Below are positions 26,924-33,487 of a DNA stretch of 56,238 nt, in pieces (the stretch's first letter is position 1; the number at the start of each line of letters is the position of its first letter). The stretch covers positions 1-56,238 of the forward strand of contig JADFXP010000019.1 in the NCBI GenBank assembly GCA_015233465.1, read 5' to 3'. The DNA is from Candidatus Magnetominusculus dajiuhuensis. GTDB lineage: Bacteria > Nitrospirota > Thermodesulfovibrionia > Thermodesulfovibrionales > Magnetobacteriaceae. The notes beneath the pieces are model-generated. The model ran no database searches, was not told where the DNA came from, and saw nothing but the letters and a program-made list of their open reading frames with translations. Both the position numbers and the translations under genes were made by a program.

Positions 26924-26932
26924 TTTTTTTTT
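26906..26932 (+). terminator. Possible terminator after pdxA
   Basis: AGGGC ACA GCCCT forms a short 5-bp stem and is followed after 5 bases by nine T residues. The stem is weak, so termination may rely on the whole family-C structure; it would separate pdxA from tRNA-His. Confidence 0.45.
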
Positions 26933-26935
26933 GGC

Positions 26936-26964
26936 TTGACTAAATATTGTCAAATAATTATAAT
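26936..26964 (+). promoter_or_regulatory. Consensus sigma-70 promoter of tRNA-His
   Basis: TTGACT (26936-26941), a 17-base spacer and TATAAT (26959-26964), 9 bases before the first base of the tRNA. A near-perfect housekeeping promoter for a stable RNA. Confidence 0.9.
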
Positions 26965-26973
26965 CAAAGAGTG

Positions 26974-27050
26974 GTGAGCATAGCTCAATTGGTCAGAGCA
27001 CTGGATTGTGGATCCAGGGGTTGAGGGTTCAAGTCCCTTTGTTCACCCCA
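26974..27050 (+). tRNA. tRNA-His (anticodon GTG)
   Basis: Cloverleaf: acceptor GTGAGCA pairs TGTTCAC with a G-T wobble, D arm GCTC/GAGC, anticodon stem CTGGA/TCCAG with loop TTGTGGA (anticodon GTG at 27008-27010), T arm GAGGG TTCAAGT CCCTT. The encoded base before position 1 is G (26973) and the discriminator is C73, the G-1:C73 pair that histidyl-tRNA synthetase needs. CCA is encoded. Confidence 0.97.
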
Positions 27051-27205
27051 TATAATTTGTTATTAACCTAAAAAACTGCGCATTCTATGTACAAATCTTT
27101 ATAACTTGTCAGCAAAACTTCTTTATTGACAAAATAGATTTAATTTAATGGCAGAAATTGAGTTTTGCAGTTTGTTAGGATGAAACTCATACAGGAGATA
27201 AAGAC

Positions 27206-28201
27206 ATGGAAGAAACTCAAATAACACCGGGTAAACTCTTAGGTATCTCAGGAAGTTACTGGCAGGCATGCACGCTGCATGCCAGTGTAAAACTTGATAT
27301 ATTTACAGTATTAGGTAAAACAAAGGTCAGCGTAGAAGAGGCTGCAAAAAAGATTGGATGTGATACTATAGCGCTTGATAAACTGCTTAATGCACTCACA
27401 GCTATGGGTTTAATTACAAAGTCTGGCAGTAATTTTAGCAACACATCAGGCAGCTATGAATATCTCTCTACGCAGTCACCTAAGTATATCGGATATATGA
27501 TAAAGCACCACCATCACCTTGTAGAAGGGTTTTCAAAACTTGATACAAGCGTAATGACAGGTAAACCCGTAAGGGGAAGGGCATCATTTACTGATGAGGT
27601 TCAAAGAGAGAGTTTTTTAATGGGGATGTTTAATCAGGCAAGTAATACCGCCCCAAACCTCGTTAAAGAGGTTTCGCTATCAGACAAATTGACCATGCTT
27701 GACCTTGGCGGAGGTCCTGGCACATATGCCATATATTTCTGTCTTCAAAACCCTCAACTTAAAGCTACAGTCTATGACCTTGCAACAACGCGGACATTTG
27801 CAGAATCAACGATCAAAAAATTTAATCTTAGCGATAGGATAAATTTTATACATGGTGACTACTTAGATGACACGGTGGAAGGGAACTACGATGCAGCATG
27901 GCTCTCGCATATCTTACACGCAGAAGGTATTAGCGGATGTATGACCATTATAAATAAGGCTGTAGCAGCGCTTAATCCCGGCGGCTTACTGCTTATTCAT
28001 GAATTTATCCTAAACGACACTATGGATGGCCCTCTATTTCCTGCCCTCTTTACATTAAATATGCTCATAGGTACTCCAAATGGGCAATCTTACTCAGAGA
28101 GTCAGATTAAGGGAATGCTCAAAGATGCTGGATTAAAGGATATAAAACGACTCCCTTTCATTGGGCCTAATGATTCAGGGATCGTCTGCGGGGTCAAATA
28201 G
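27206..28201 (+). CDS. SAM-dependent O-methyltransferase (acetylserotonin OMT-like)
   Basis: 331 residues in two parts. An N-terminal winged-helix dimerisation domain (residues 10-80; YWQACTLHASVKLDIFTVLG, DTIALDKLLNALTAMGLITK) is followed by a class I methyltransferase with LTMLDLGGGPGTYAIYFCLQ (SAM motif I), INFIHGDYLDD and NPGGLLLIHEFILND. This architecture serves small-molecule methylation (plant-type OMTs, BchU/CrtF, antibiotic tailoring). The catalytic region has HILHAEG. The substrate is unknown. The ATG has AGGAG 7 bases upstream. It may pair with the MBL hydrolase 110 bases downstream. Confidence 0.85.
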   Translation: MEETQITPGKLLGISGSYWQACTLHASVKLDIFTVLGKTKVSVEEAAKKIGCDTIALDKLLNALTAMGLITKSGSNFSNTSGSYEYLSTQSPKYIGYMIKHHHHLVEGFSKLDTSVMTGKPVRGRASFTDEVQRESFLMGMFNQASNTAPNLVKEVSLSDKLTMLDLGGGPGTYAIYFCLQNPQLKATVYDLATTRTFAESTIKKFNLSDRINFIHGDYLDDTVEGNYDAAWLSHILHAEGISGCMTIINKAVAALNPGGLLLIHEFILNDTMDGPLFPALFTLNMLIGTPNGQSYSESQIKGMLKDAGLKDIKRLPFIGPNDSGIVCGVK

Positions 28202-28312
28202 TACAAAACGCCAAGTCCCTTTAGAGCCAAATCCAACAAATTAATTATATTACCGCTTACTATCAACTGATTTAAGGTGATTTAAGGAATGTCCTTATAT
28301 TAAAATATTTAG

Positions 28313-29155
28313 ATGAAGATTGGTAAGTATAATATATATTCAATTGATACAGGGTCTTTTAGGCTTGATGGCGGTGCAATGTATGGAGTTGTCCCAAAGG
28401 TTATTTGGGAGCGCAGTTCTATTCCCGACAGCCGTAACCGAATACAACTGTGCAGCCGCAGCCTGCTGCTTTGCTCAAAAGACAGAAATATTTTAGTTGA
28501 CACAGGGATGGGTTTGTTATGGGAAGAAAAGCACAGGGATATGTATGCTATAGATAACTCTGAGTCCACACTAATAGAGTCACTTAAAAAAATCGGAACT
28601 GATCCCGCAGATATAACAGATGTATTTCTTACCCATCTGCATTTTGATCACACTGGCGGCTGCACTGAGATACAAAATGGAAGACGAATACCAGCGTTTC
28701 CAAATGCACTTTACTATATCCAGAAGGAGCATTATCAATGGGCGATAAATCCATCGAAGAAGGATAGAGGAAGCTTTATTCCAGAATATTTTTCTGTATT
28801 AATGCAAAGCGGCATCTTAAGATTTTTAGATGATGAAAAGTATCTTGATGATGAGATTGAGATCTTGACCTTCTCTGGTCATACCCCAAGACAGCAGACT
28901 ATCAAGATAGCTGACTCATATAGCACGCTCTTTTTTGCTGCTGATATTATCCCAATTTGTTCGCATATAAAAATCCCATATATCATGGCATATGATCTAC
29001 AGCCTGCTTATACTGCTGCTGAGAAGGAGGCGGTACTGACAACTGCGGCAGATGAGAACTGGCTCATATTTTTGCAGCACGATCCGTTTAATCAGGGGAT
29101 TAGGGTGAAAAAGGGAAAGAGTAGTTTTGAGGTAAGCGCAAGAGAGCAAATATAG
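28313..29155 (+). CDS. MBL-fold metallo-hydrolase
   Basis: 280 residues. FLTHLHFDHTGGCTE is the HxHxDH metal motif; LTFSGHTPRQQTIKI supplies the second-shell His and LFFAADIIPICSHIK the bridging Asp, so the di-metal site is complete. The N-terminal strand (ILVDTGMGLLW) is also standard. The group resembles AHL-lactonase/quinoprotein-hydrolase-type enzymes; the substrate is not predictable. The ATG lacks a strong ribosome site. In the same direction as the O-methyltransferase. Confidence 0.85.
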   Translation: MKIGKYNIYSIDTGSFRLDGGAMYGVVPKVIWERSSIPDSRNRIQLCSRSLLLCSKDRNILVDTGMGLLWEEKHRDMYAIDNSESTLIESLKKIGTDPADITDVFLTHLHFDHTGGCTEIQNGRRIPAFPNALYYIQKEHYQWAINPSKKDRGSFIPEYFSVLMQSGILRFLDDEKYLDDEIEILTFSGHTPRQQTIKIADSYSTLFFAADIIPICSHIKIPYIMAYDLQPAYTAAEKEAVLTTAADENWLIFLQHDPFNQGIRVKKGKSSFEVSAREQI

Positions 29156-29187
29156 GATCAAAATCAAACTTTTGTTTAAATAATTCA

Positions 29188-29727
29188 TTACCGCCTCATT
29201 TGTTCTAATCTATTTAGATTATTTATAAGAGAAGTATCTCCATTATGAATAATAAAATAAAATATCAGACAAATAATTGCAATTGGTAAAGCAACGCTGC
29301 TTCCCTCGTAATAATTTATTGCGGACTTGATACCATATTTATGATATTTATATATCATATTTTCTGTTGCTGTAACGTCTGGGTAACCTACGAGATCATG
29401 AACCTTATATATTGTGCGTAATTTTTCATATAGATTAATATTAACCTCTGCTCCTTTATCAAGTTCCAGCAAAATAGCAGCATTACGTTTTTTATAACTT
29501 AAGGACATTGCAGATCTATTTTTCCAATTAATCTCTTTTTCACTAATAATTCTTATTTGTTCTATATCTTGAGGCGTTAAGTTTATAGGGAATTGCGGCA
29601 CTTTTGTTATTTTTCTTAGGAATGCGGTTAAAGGTCTTTGCGAAATCATAATAGAACAAGCAATCATACGCAGAACACATAAAACACTAATAATTAAAAA
29701 GAAATCCTCTATGTATATTCCAATCAT
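29188..29727 (-). CDS. Unknown membrane protein with two terminal TM segments
   Basis: 179 residues, no family recognised. A hydrophobic segment near residues 8-28 (DFFLIISVLCVLRMIACSIM), a basic charged middle with a helical RIISEKEINWKNRSAMSLSY, and a second membrane segment near 145-165 (VALPIAIICLIFYFIIH). The central 110 residues would face the cytoplasm. Single gene, convergent with the MBL gene and divergent from the sigma-54 activator, with an AT-rich gap of 158 bases to the latter that holds promoters for both. Confidence 0.65.
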   Translation of the reverse strand: MIGIYIEDFFLIISVLCVLRMIACSIMISQRPLTAFLRKITKVPQFPINLTPQDIEQIRIISEKEINWKNRSAMSLSYKKRNAAILLELDKGAEVNINLYEKLRTIYKVHDLVGYPDVTATENMIYKYHKYGIKSAINYYEGSSVALPIAIICLIFYFIIHNGDTSLINNLNRLEQMRR

Positions 29728-29885
29728 AATATTTTCATTCTCTAAATAGACGTATAATTTTTTTATATTATATCATAAATACTATCAAAAGTTATTAGTA
29801 ATATGAAAGAAAGAGAGACACACTTTTTAACCTAATATGATATAATAATGAAGTGAAATATAAACTTAATGATATTTATTAATAT

Positions 29886-31217
29886 ATGGCGAAAGATCAA
29901 AATAATAGCGAATATATACTTAATGCTATTGCTGACGGTGTTTTCACTGTTGACCCTGAATGGAATATAACCTTTTTTAACAATTCTGCTGAAATAATAA
30001 CTGGCACAAAAAAGACAGAAGCAATTGGCCGCAAGTGTTTTGAGGTATTCCGCGCTAATATCTGTCAATCCACTTGCGCTCTAAGAGAAACAATAAAAAG
30101 CGGTAAGAAAATCATAGATTTGCCTGTAAACATCCTTAATAATAAAGGACAAATAATCCCAATCAGCGTCAGCACCTCAGTGTTGAGAGATAAAGGCGGC
30201 AATATTATTGGAGGAGCAGAAACATTTAGAGATTTGTCCATTATTGAGTTATTAAAAAAAGAGCTTACAAGTAAATATACCTATGCAGATATAATAAGCA
30301 AAAATCATCTAATACAGGATATAATTCAAATTCTTCCAGATATTGCAAAAAGCGGCAGCACAGTGTTAATTGAAGGACCAAGCGGTTCAGGCAAGGAATT
30401 ATTTGCTAAGGCAATTCATAATCTAAGCAATCGTAAAGGCGCTCTGATAGCTATGAATTGCGGAGCGCTTCCTGATACGCTTTTAGAATCAGAGCTTTTT
30501 GGATATGTTAAAGGCGCATTTTCTGATGCGAAACAAGATAAACCGGGAAGATTTAAACTCGCTGAAAAAGGCACAATATTTTTTGATGAGATCGGAGATA
30601 TATCTCAAGCCCTTCAGCTAAAGCTCCTTAGAGTGTTACAAGAAAAAGAATATGAGGCTCTTGGCTCAACAACTACTTCTAAGACCGATGTGCGAGTGAT
30701 TGCAGCAACTAACAAAAATCTCTCAGACCTCGTAGCAAAAGGAGACTTTAGAGAAGACTTATTCTATCGTCTCAATGTAGTCAAACTTGAACTGCCTCCA
30801 TTATCTCGGCGTAAAGAGGATATACCTTTTTTAGTAGAACACTTTATACTCAAATTTAATGCCCTAAAGGGAAGAAATATCAGAAATATCTCTGGACATG
30901 CAATGGATATGTTAATGGAATATGATTTCCCCGGGAATATTAGAGAACTTGAAAACATTATAGAATATGCCTTTATATTATGCTTTGAAAAACAAATCAT
31001 GTCACAGCATTTTCCAAAGGAATTCCTTAATAATGTCAAACTAAAAAATACTGATGAAATACCAATTAATAGCATTATTCACCAATCTGAGGCAAAGACA
31101 ATTCTCGAAATATTGCAGAAATATAACGGTAACAGAGTTAAAACTGCATCTCACCTCGGTATAGATAAGACAACCCTATGGCGCAAGATGAAAAAACTCG
31201 GCATAACCTTTCCATGA
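29886..31217 (+). CDS. Sigma-54-dependent regulator with N-terminal PAS domain
   Basis: 443 residues: PAS (about 8-115; ADGVFTVDPEWNITFFNNSA), AAA+ (about 130-365) and a Fis-type HTH (about 400-440). The AAA+ part has LIEGPSGSGKELFAKAIHNL (Walker A), GAFSDA at 210-215 in place of GAFTGA, IFFDEIGDIS (Walker B) and FYRLNVVKLELPPLSRRKED. There is no receiver domain; a cysteine cluster in the PAS (RKCFEVFRANICQSTCALRE) hints at a metal, Fe-S or redox signal. It probably activates the small-gene cluster downstream from a sigma-54 promoter that I could not locate with certainty. Confidence 0.92.
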   Translation: MAKDQNNSEYILNAIADGVFTVDPEWNITFFNNSAEIITGTKKTEAIGRKCFEVFRANICQSTCALRETIKSGKKIIDLPVNILNNKGQIIPISVSTSVLRDKGGNIIGGAETFRDLSIIELLKKELTSKYTYADIISKNHLIQDIIQILPDIAKSGSTVLIEGPSGSGKELFAKAIHNLSNRKGALIAMNCGALPDTLLESELFGYVKGAFSDAKQDKPGRFKLAEKGTIFFDEIGDISQALQLKLLRVLQEKEYEALGSTTTSKTDVRVIAATNKNLSDLVAKGDFREDLFYRLNVVKLELPPLSRRKEDIPFLVEHFILKFNALKGRNIRNISGHAMDMLMEYDFPGNIRELENIIEYAFILCFEKQIMSQHFPKEFLNNVKLKNTDEIPINSIIHQSEAKTILEILQKYNGNRVKTASHLGIDKTTLWRKMKKLGITFP

Positions 31218-31254
31218 TATTAAAAAACTAACAATTGCATTTCTGCACCCTCTG

Positions 31255-31282
31255 CATTGCATAACATTGCAACCATGCAATG
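31255..31282. promoter_or_regulatory. Inverted repeat, candidate activator-binding site
   Basis: CATTGCAT and ATGCAATG face each other with a third ATTGCAA between them (31266-31272), 38 bases after the regulator's stop and about 120 bases before the NifX-like gene. The position fits an upstream activator site for the preceding enhancer-binding protein. Confidence 0.55.
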
Positions 31283-31400
31283 TATATCCAGCTTAACAAT
31301 TATCTAATCTATACGAAAAATAGCCTATAATCCGCATTCTATAAGGAAATCTCCATCAAGCATGATATATGCAATTACTAAGGTGATGCGTTAGGAGGCA

Positions 31401-31799
31401 ATGATGAAGATAGCGGTTCCAATATTTAATAATCAAGTATCTCCAAGATTTGATTCTGCGAGAGAACTGATAATCGTTGACGCTGAAGACGGGAACTCTG
31501 CTGAGAGAAAGCGAATAATTACTATAGATTTGCCTTGTTCTGAAAAGATACAGATGTTAGTCGAATTAAAGATTAACACATTACTTTGCGGAGGCATAGA
31601 TAAAATGTGTGAGCAGTCGTTAAAACACTATGGAATACAAGTCAAATCATGGTTAAGCGGGGATGCTGAGACAATACTGACTAATTATTTATTAAATTAT
31701 GAAAAATTTAATAAGACTAAACTGAAAAGATATAGGATGGGAAGCAATGATTACAAGACAATAGGGAATAAAAGTATAACATCTTTTAAGATTATTTGA
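31401..31799 (+). CDS. NifX/NafY-like FeMo-cofactor family protein
   Basis: 132 residues. MKIAVPIFNNQVSPRFDSAR is the start of the 'dinitrogenase iron-molybdenum cofactor biosynthesis' domain; IDLPCSEKIQMLVELKINTL, LCGGIDKMCEQSLKHYGIQV complete it to about residue 100, followed by a lysine-rich tail. These small proteins bind metal clusters (NifX, NafY, ORC-type MTH1175-like) and are common in anaerobes without nitrogenase. No nif structural genes are in view, so an iron-sulfur or molybdenum-cluster carrier role is an inference. AGGAGG precedes the ATG. First gene of the small-protein cluster. Confidence 0.85.
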   Translation: MMKIAVPIFNNQVSPRFDSARELIIVDAEDGNSAERKRIITIDLPCSEKIQMLVELKINTLLCGGIDKMCEQSLKHYGIQVKSWLSGDAETILTNYLLNYEKFNKTKLKRYRMGSNDYKTIGNKSITSFKII

Positions 31800-31837
31800 A
31801 TGCTGATTTACAAATATTATAATGGAGGTAGAATAGA

Positions 31838-32062
31838 ATGTGTAACAGATTAAGACAATGCAGATGTGGAGATTCAAACGATGAAGATGAAAAGAAAGGT
31901 AATAAAATAGAAAGCGGTCATTGTCATGAACATGGATCTAAAGAGGATCCAACTTTAGAACAAAAAAAGGAGTGGCTAAAGGAGAAGTTGGAAATTTTAA
32001 AAGAAGGTATGACAAATATTGAGAAGAAAATTGCAGATATGGACAAGGAATGTACAAATTGA
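31838..32062 (+). CDS. Small Cys/His-rich protein with coiled-coil tail
   Basis: 74 residues. The N-terminal third holds MCNRLRQCRCGDSND and GHCHEHG, five Cys/His-type ligands for a metal or cluster, and the C-terminal half (EQKKEWLKEKLEILKEGMTN then IEKKIADMDKEC) is a regular coiled coil. The layout resembles DUF5320-type proteins that travel with NifX-like proteins in anaerobes, but I cannot confirm the family. GGAGG lies before the ATG and the gene follows 38 bases after the NifX-like gene. Confidence 0.7.
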   Translation: MCNRLRQCRCGDSNDEDEKKGNKIESGHCHEHGSKEDPTLEQKKEWLKEKLEILKEGMTNIEKKIADMDKECTN

Positions 32063-32082
32063 ACAATAAATGCTGCCACACG

Positions 32083-32146
32083 GATTATATTTTGAACTAC
32101 AGCTATATTGAATATAGCTGAAATGAGTAAAATTGGAGGCACTAAA
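32083..32146 (+). repeat. Leader of microprotein 1, first half of a tandem duplication
   Basis: GATTATATTTTGAACTACAG and the following bases through the ATG at 32147 recur nearly unchanged 174-175 bases downstream (32257-32321). The duplicated unit spans leader and coding region, so gene and control signals were copied together. Confidence 0.85.
32100..32120. promoter_or_regulatory. Perfect 21-bp palindrome before microprotein 1
   Basis: CAGCTATATT G AATATAGCTG, centred 36 bases before the ATG. The second copy (32274-32295) has CAGCTAAATTGAAATATAGCTG with broken symmetry, so the two genes may respond differently. It could be an operator or an mRNA hairpin. Confidence 0.65.
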
Positions 32147-32230
32147 ATGTTAGAACTTATAATCCCTACAGTAATATTAGTAGTTATAGCTACGATGCTT
32201 ATTGAAGAAGCTTTGCATGTACAAAAATAA
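32147..32230 (+). CDS. 27-residue membrane microprotein, copy 1
   Basis: MLELIIPTVILVVIATMLIE then EALHVQK: a single hydrophobic helix with one acidic residue at each end, no charged residue inside. TTGGAGG lies 8 bases before the ATG (TTGGAGGCACTAAAATG). A near-identical gene follows. Such peptides are often small subunits or regulators of membrane complexes. The gene is too short for usual gene finders, but the leader, ribosome site and duplication all argue it is real. Confidence 0.78.
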   Translation: MLELIIPTVILVVIATMLIEEALHVQK

Positions 32231-32256
32231 CTGCTCTCTCACTCATAGAGCATTAT

Positions 32257-32321
32257 GATTATATTTTGAACTACAGCTAAATTGAAATATAGCTGAAATA
32301 AGTAAAATTGGAGGCACTAAA
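32257..32321 (+). repeat. Leader of microprotein 2, second half of the tandem duplication
   Basis: Nearly identical to 32083-32146, with one inserted A in the palindrome and a few base changes. It ends in the same TTGGAGGCACTAAAATG start region. Confidence 0.85.
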
Positions 32322-32405
32322 ATGTTAGAACTTATAATCCCTACAGTAATATTAGTAGTTATAGCTACAGTGCTTATTGAACAGGCGTTGTATGAAAACA
32401 GATGA
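32322..32405 (+). CDS. 27-residue membrane microprotein, copy 2
   Basis: MLELIIPTVILVVIATVLIE then QALYENR. It differs from copy 1 only at M17V and in the last seven residues (EALHVQK to QALYENR), so the membrane helix is kept and the tail has diverged. Same GGAGG site. Conservation of the helix after duplication suggests selection on the peptide. Confidence 0.78.
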   Translation: MLELIIPTVILVVIATVLIEQALYENR

Positions 32406-32434
32406 ATTGCCATAAATAAAGAGTCTTAATATAT

Positions 32435-32479
32435 AGCCCCATCTTTTTATGATGTAAACATGATAAAAAGATGAGGGCT
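32435..32479. terminator. Long hairpin after the microproteins
   Basis: AGCCCCATCTTTTTAT and ATAAAAAGATGAGGGCT pair over about 16 bases with one bulged A, around a 12-base loop. It lies 30 bases after microprotein 2 and 27 bases before the next gene. No T-run follows, so it may be an mRNA processing or stability structure rather than an intrinsic terminator. Confidence 0.5.
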
Positions 32480-32505
32480 GAATTTATGTGAAAGGATAAA
32501 ATAAA

Positions 32506-32907
32506 ATGGCACTAATATGTCCGCTAATGATAGCCTTTAAAAAGGGATATAACATTATCACAAGCCATAAAGACGGCAACTTTAAGTGTTTTGAGGCAAC
32601 AGGCTGTCTCTCTACAAGATGCAAGATAAGAATACAGGATTCTCTAAAAAAAGGAATCATGTTAGATGAAGGAGACGTTAATAGACGTTTGGGTTTAGTG
32701 ATTGCCATTGATGACATCTTTAAAGTCCTTGTTGAGAATAACCTTCTTGATAAGGTTGAAAAAAAACATCTCAATTTTCTTATTAATGAGGCAAAGAGTT
32801 GTCTTGATGCAGTTAATAATTTTAATCAAGAAAAAGGTATTAACCTTTCAACTATTATAGATTTTGTAATAAAAAACTTTAACGGTAAAGACTTAAAAGC
32901 AGCATAG
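32506..32907 (+). CDS. Unknown small Cys-containing protein
   Basis: 133 residues, no family recognised. The N-terminal 40 residues hold four cysteines (LICPLM, FKCFEATGCLSTRCKIRIQD) which could ligate a metal; the rest is predominantly helical (LGLVIAIDDIFKVLVENNLL, KHLNFLINEAKSCLDAVNNF). No signal peptide. GAAAGGATAAAATA precedes the ATG (AAAGGA 8 bases away). Same direction as the NifX-like and Cys-rich genes, so probably part of that regulon. Confidence 0.68.
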   Translation: MALICPLMIAFKKGYNIITSHKDGNFKCFEATGCLSTRCKIRIQDSLKKGIMLDEGDVNRRLGLVIAIDDIFKVLVENNLLDKVEKKHLNFLINEAKSCLDAVNNFNQEKGINLSTIIDFVIKNFNGKDLKAA

Positions 32908-32957
32908 AGGCTCAGGGAGATTTTAACTATTAACGTAGTATTAAGAGGTAAATTAAA

Positions 32958-33371
32958 ATGCTCTGCATAATGGCAACAGAAAAGATCGAACACGATATTG
33001 AGGCTATAGGTCTACCGAAACCTAAATATTTGCAATTTCTGAAGTTTATCCCATTTTATAGGTTAAAAAAAGACATTGATTATATAAACGATTATCTCGG
33101 AATAACCGTTACTGACCTAATTATACGGGAAAACGTAATCAATCCTTGTAAGATGAAGTTACTTTCACACTTTGAGGGTGTCCACAAGCTGATTAATAAA
33201 CTCGGTCATAACCTATTGACGTATAACATGCATATGTTCATCAATTCACTAAACGTCACTATATACGAGTACAGAAACGAGATGAGGCACGGCTCTTTAC
33301 GTTACAGAAGTTCCTCCAGCACCATGTCGTATGAACTTGAAGAGCGGCGTCTGCCTGCCTTTATGCACTAG
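32958..33371 (+). CDS. Unknown basic small protein
   Basis: 137 residues, no family recognised. Predicted helical, with IEAIGLPKPKYLQFLKFIPF, a DYINDYLGITVTDLIIRENV segment and a Ser-rich, Arg-rich tail (YRNEMRHGSLRYRSSSSTMS). No membrane segment. AGAGG lies 8 bases before the ATG; an alternative ATG follows four codons later. It is the last gene of the small-protein cluster and is followed by a long perfect palindrome. Confidence 0.65.
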   Translation: MLCIMATEKIEHDIEAIGLPKPKYLQFLKFIPFYRLKKDIDYINDYLGITVTDLIIRENVINPCKMKLLSHFEGVHKLINKLGHNLLTYNMHMFINSLNVTIYEYRNEMRHGSLRYRSSSSTMSYELEERRLPAFMH

Positions 33372-33412
33372 ATCATCAAGGCAGCAAGACCCGCTATAAC
33401 TATAACCAAAGA

Positions 33413-33458
33413 TTTTCCATAATAGACACCTTTATATAAAGGTGTCTATTATGGAAAA
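33413..33458. repeat. Perfect 46-bp palindrome
   Basis: TTTTCCATAATAGACACCTT continuing to TATA at the centre, then the exact reverse complement, a 23-bp arm on each side. Situated between a gene end (33371) and the transporter start (33488). The A/T ends could act as a Rho-independent terminator in either direction only weakly, since no long T-run follows. It could equally be a small palindromic mobile element or a binding site. Confidence 0.85.
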
Positions 33459-33487
33459 AATCAACCTACTTTAGTTATGATTTATCT

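Noticed and set aside
27126-27155. TTGACA with TGGCAG/TTTGCA strings before the O-methyltransferase
   Set aside because: Neither a good sigma-70 -10 box at 16-18 bases nor correct sigma-54 -24/-12 spacing is present.
27255-27290. ACTGGCAGGCATGCA/TGCATGCCAGT palindrome inside the O-methyltransferase
   Set aside because: The encoded YWQACTLHASVKLDIF matches the normal family sequence with no extra residues, so it is not an inserted element; the symmetry is probably chance.
29832-30068. Minus-strand 78-codon frame overlapping the start of the sigma-54 regulator
   Set aside because: It is antisense to the well-conserved PAS region and shows no domain of its own.
31230-31400. Sigma-54 promoter before the NifX-like gene
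   Set aside because: I searched for TGGCAC-N5-TTGC and found only partial matches with wrong spacing (for example CTGCAC...TTGC), so no promoter is claimed.
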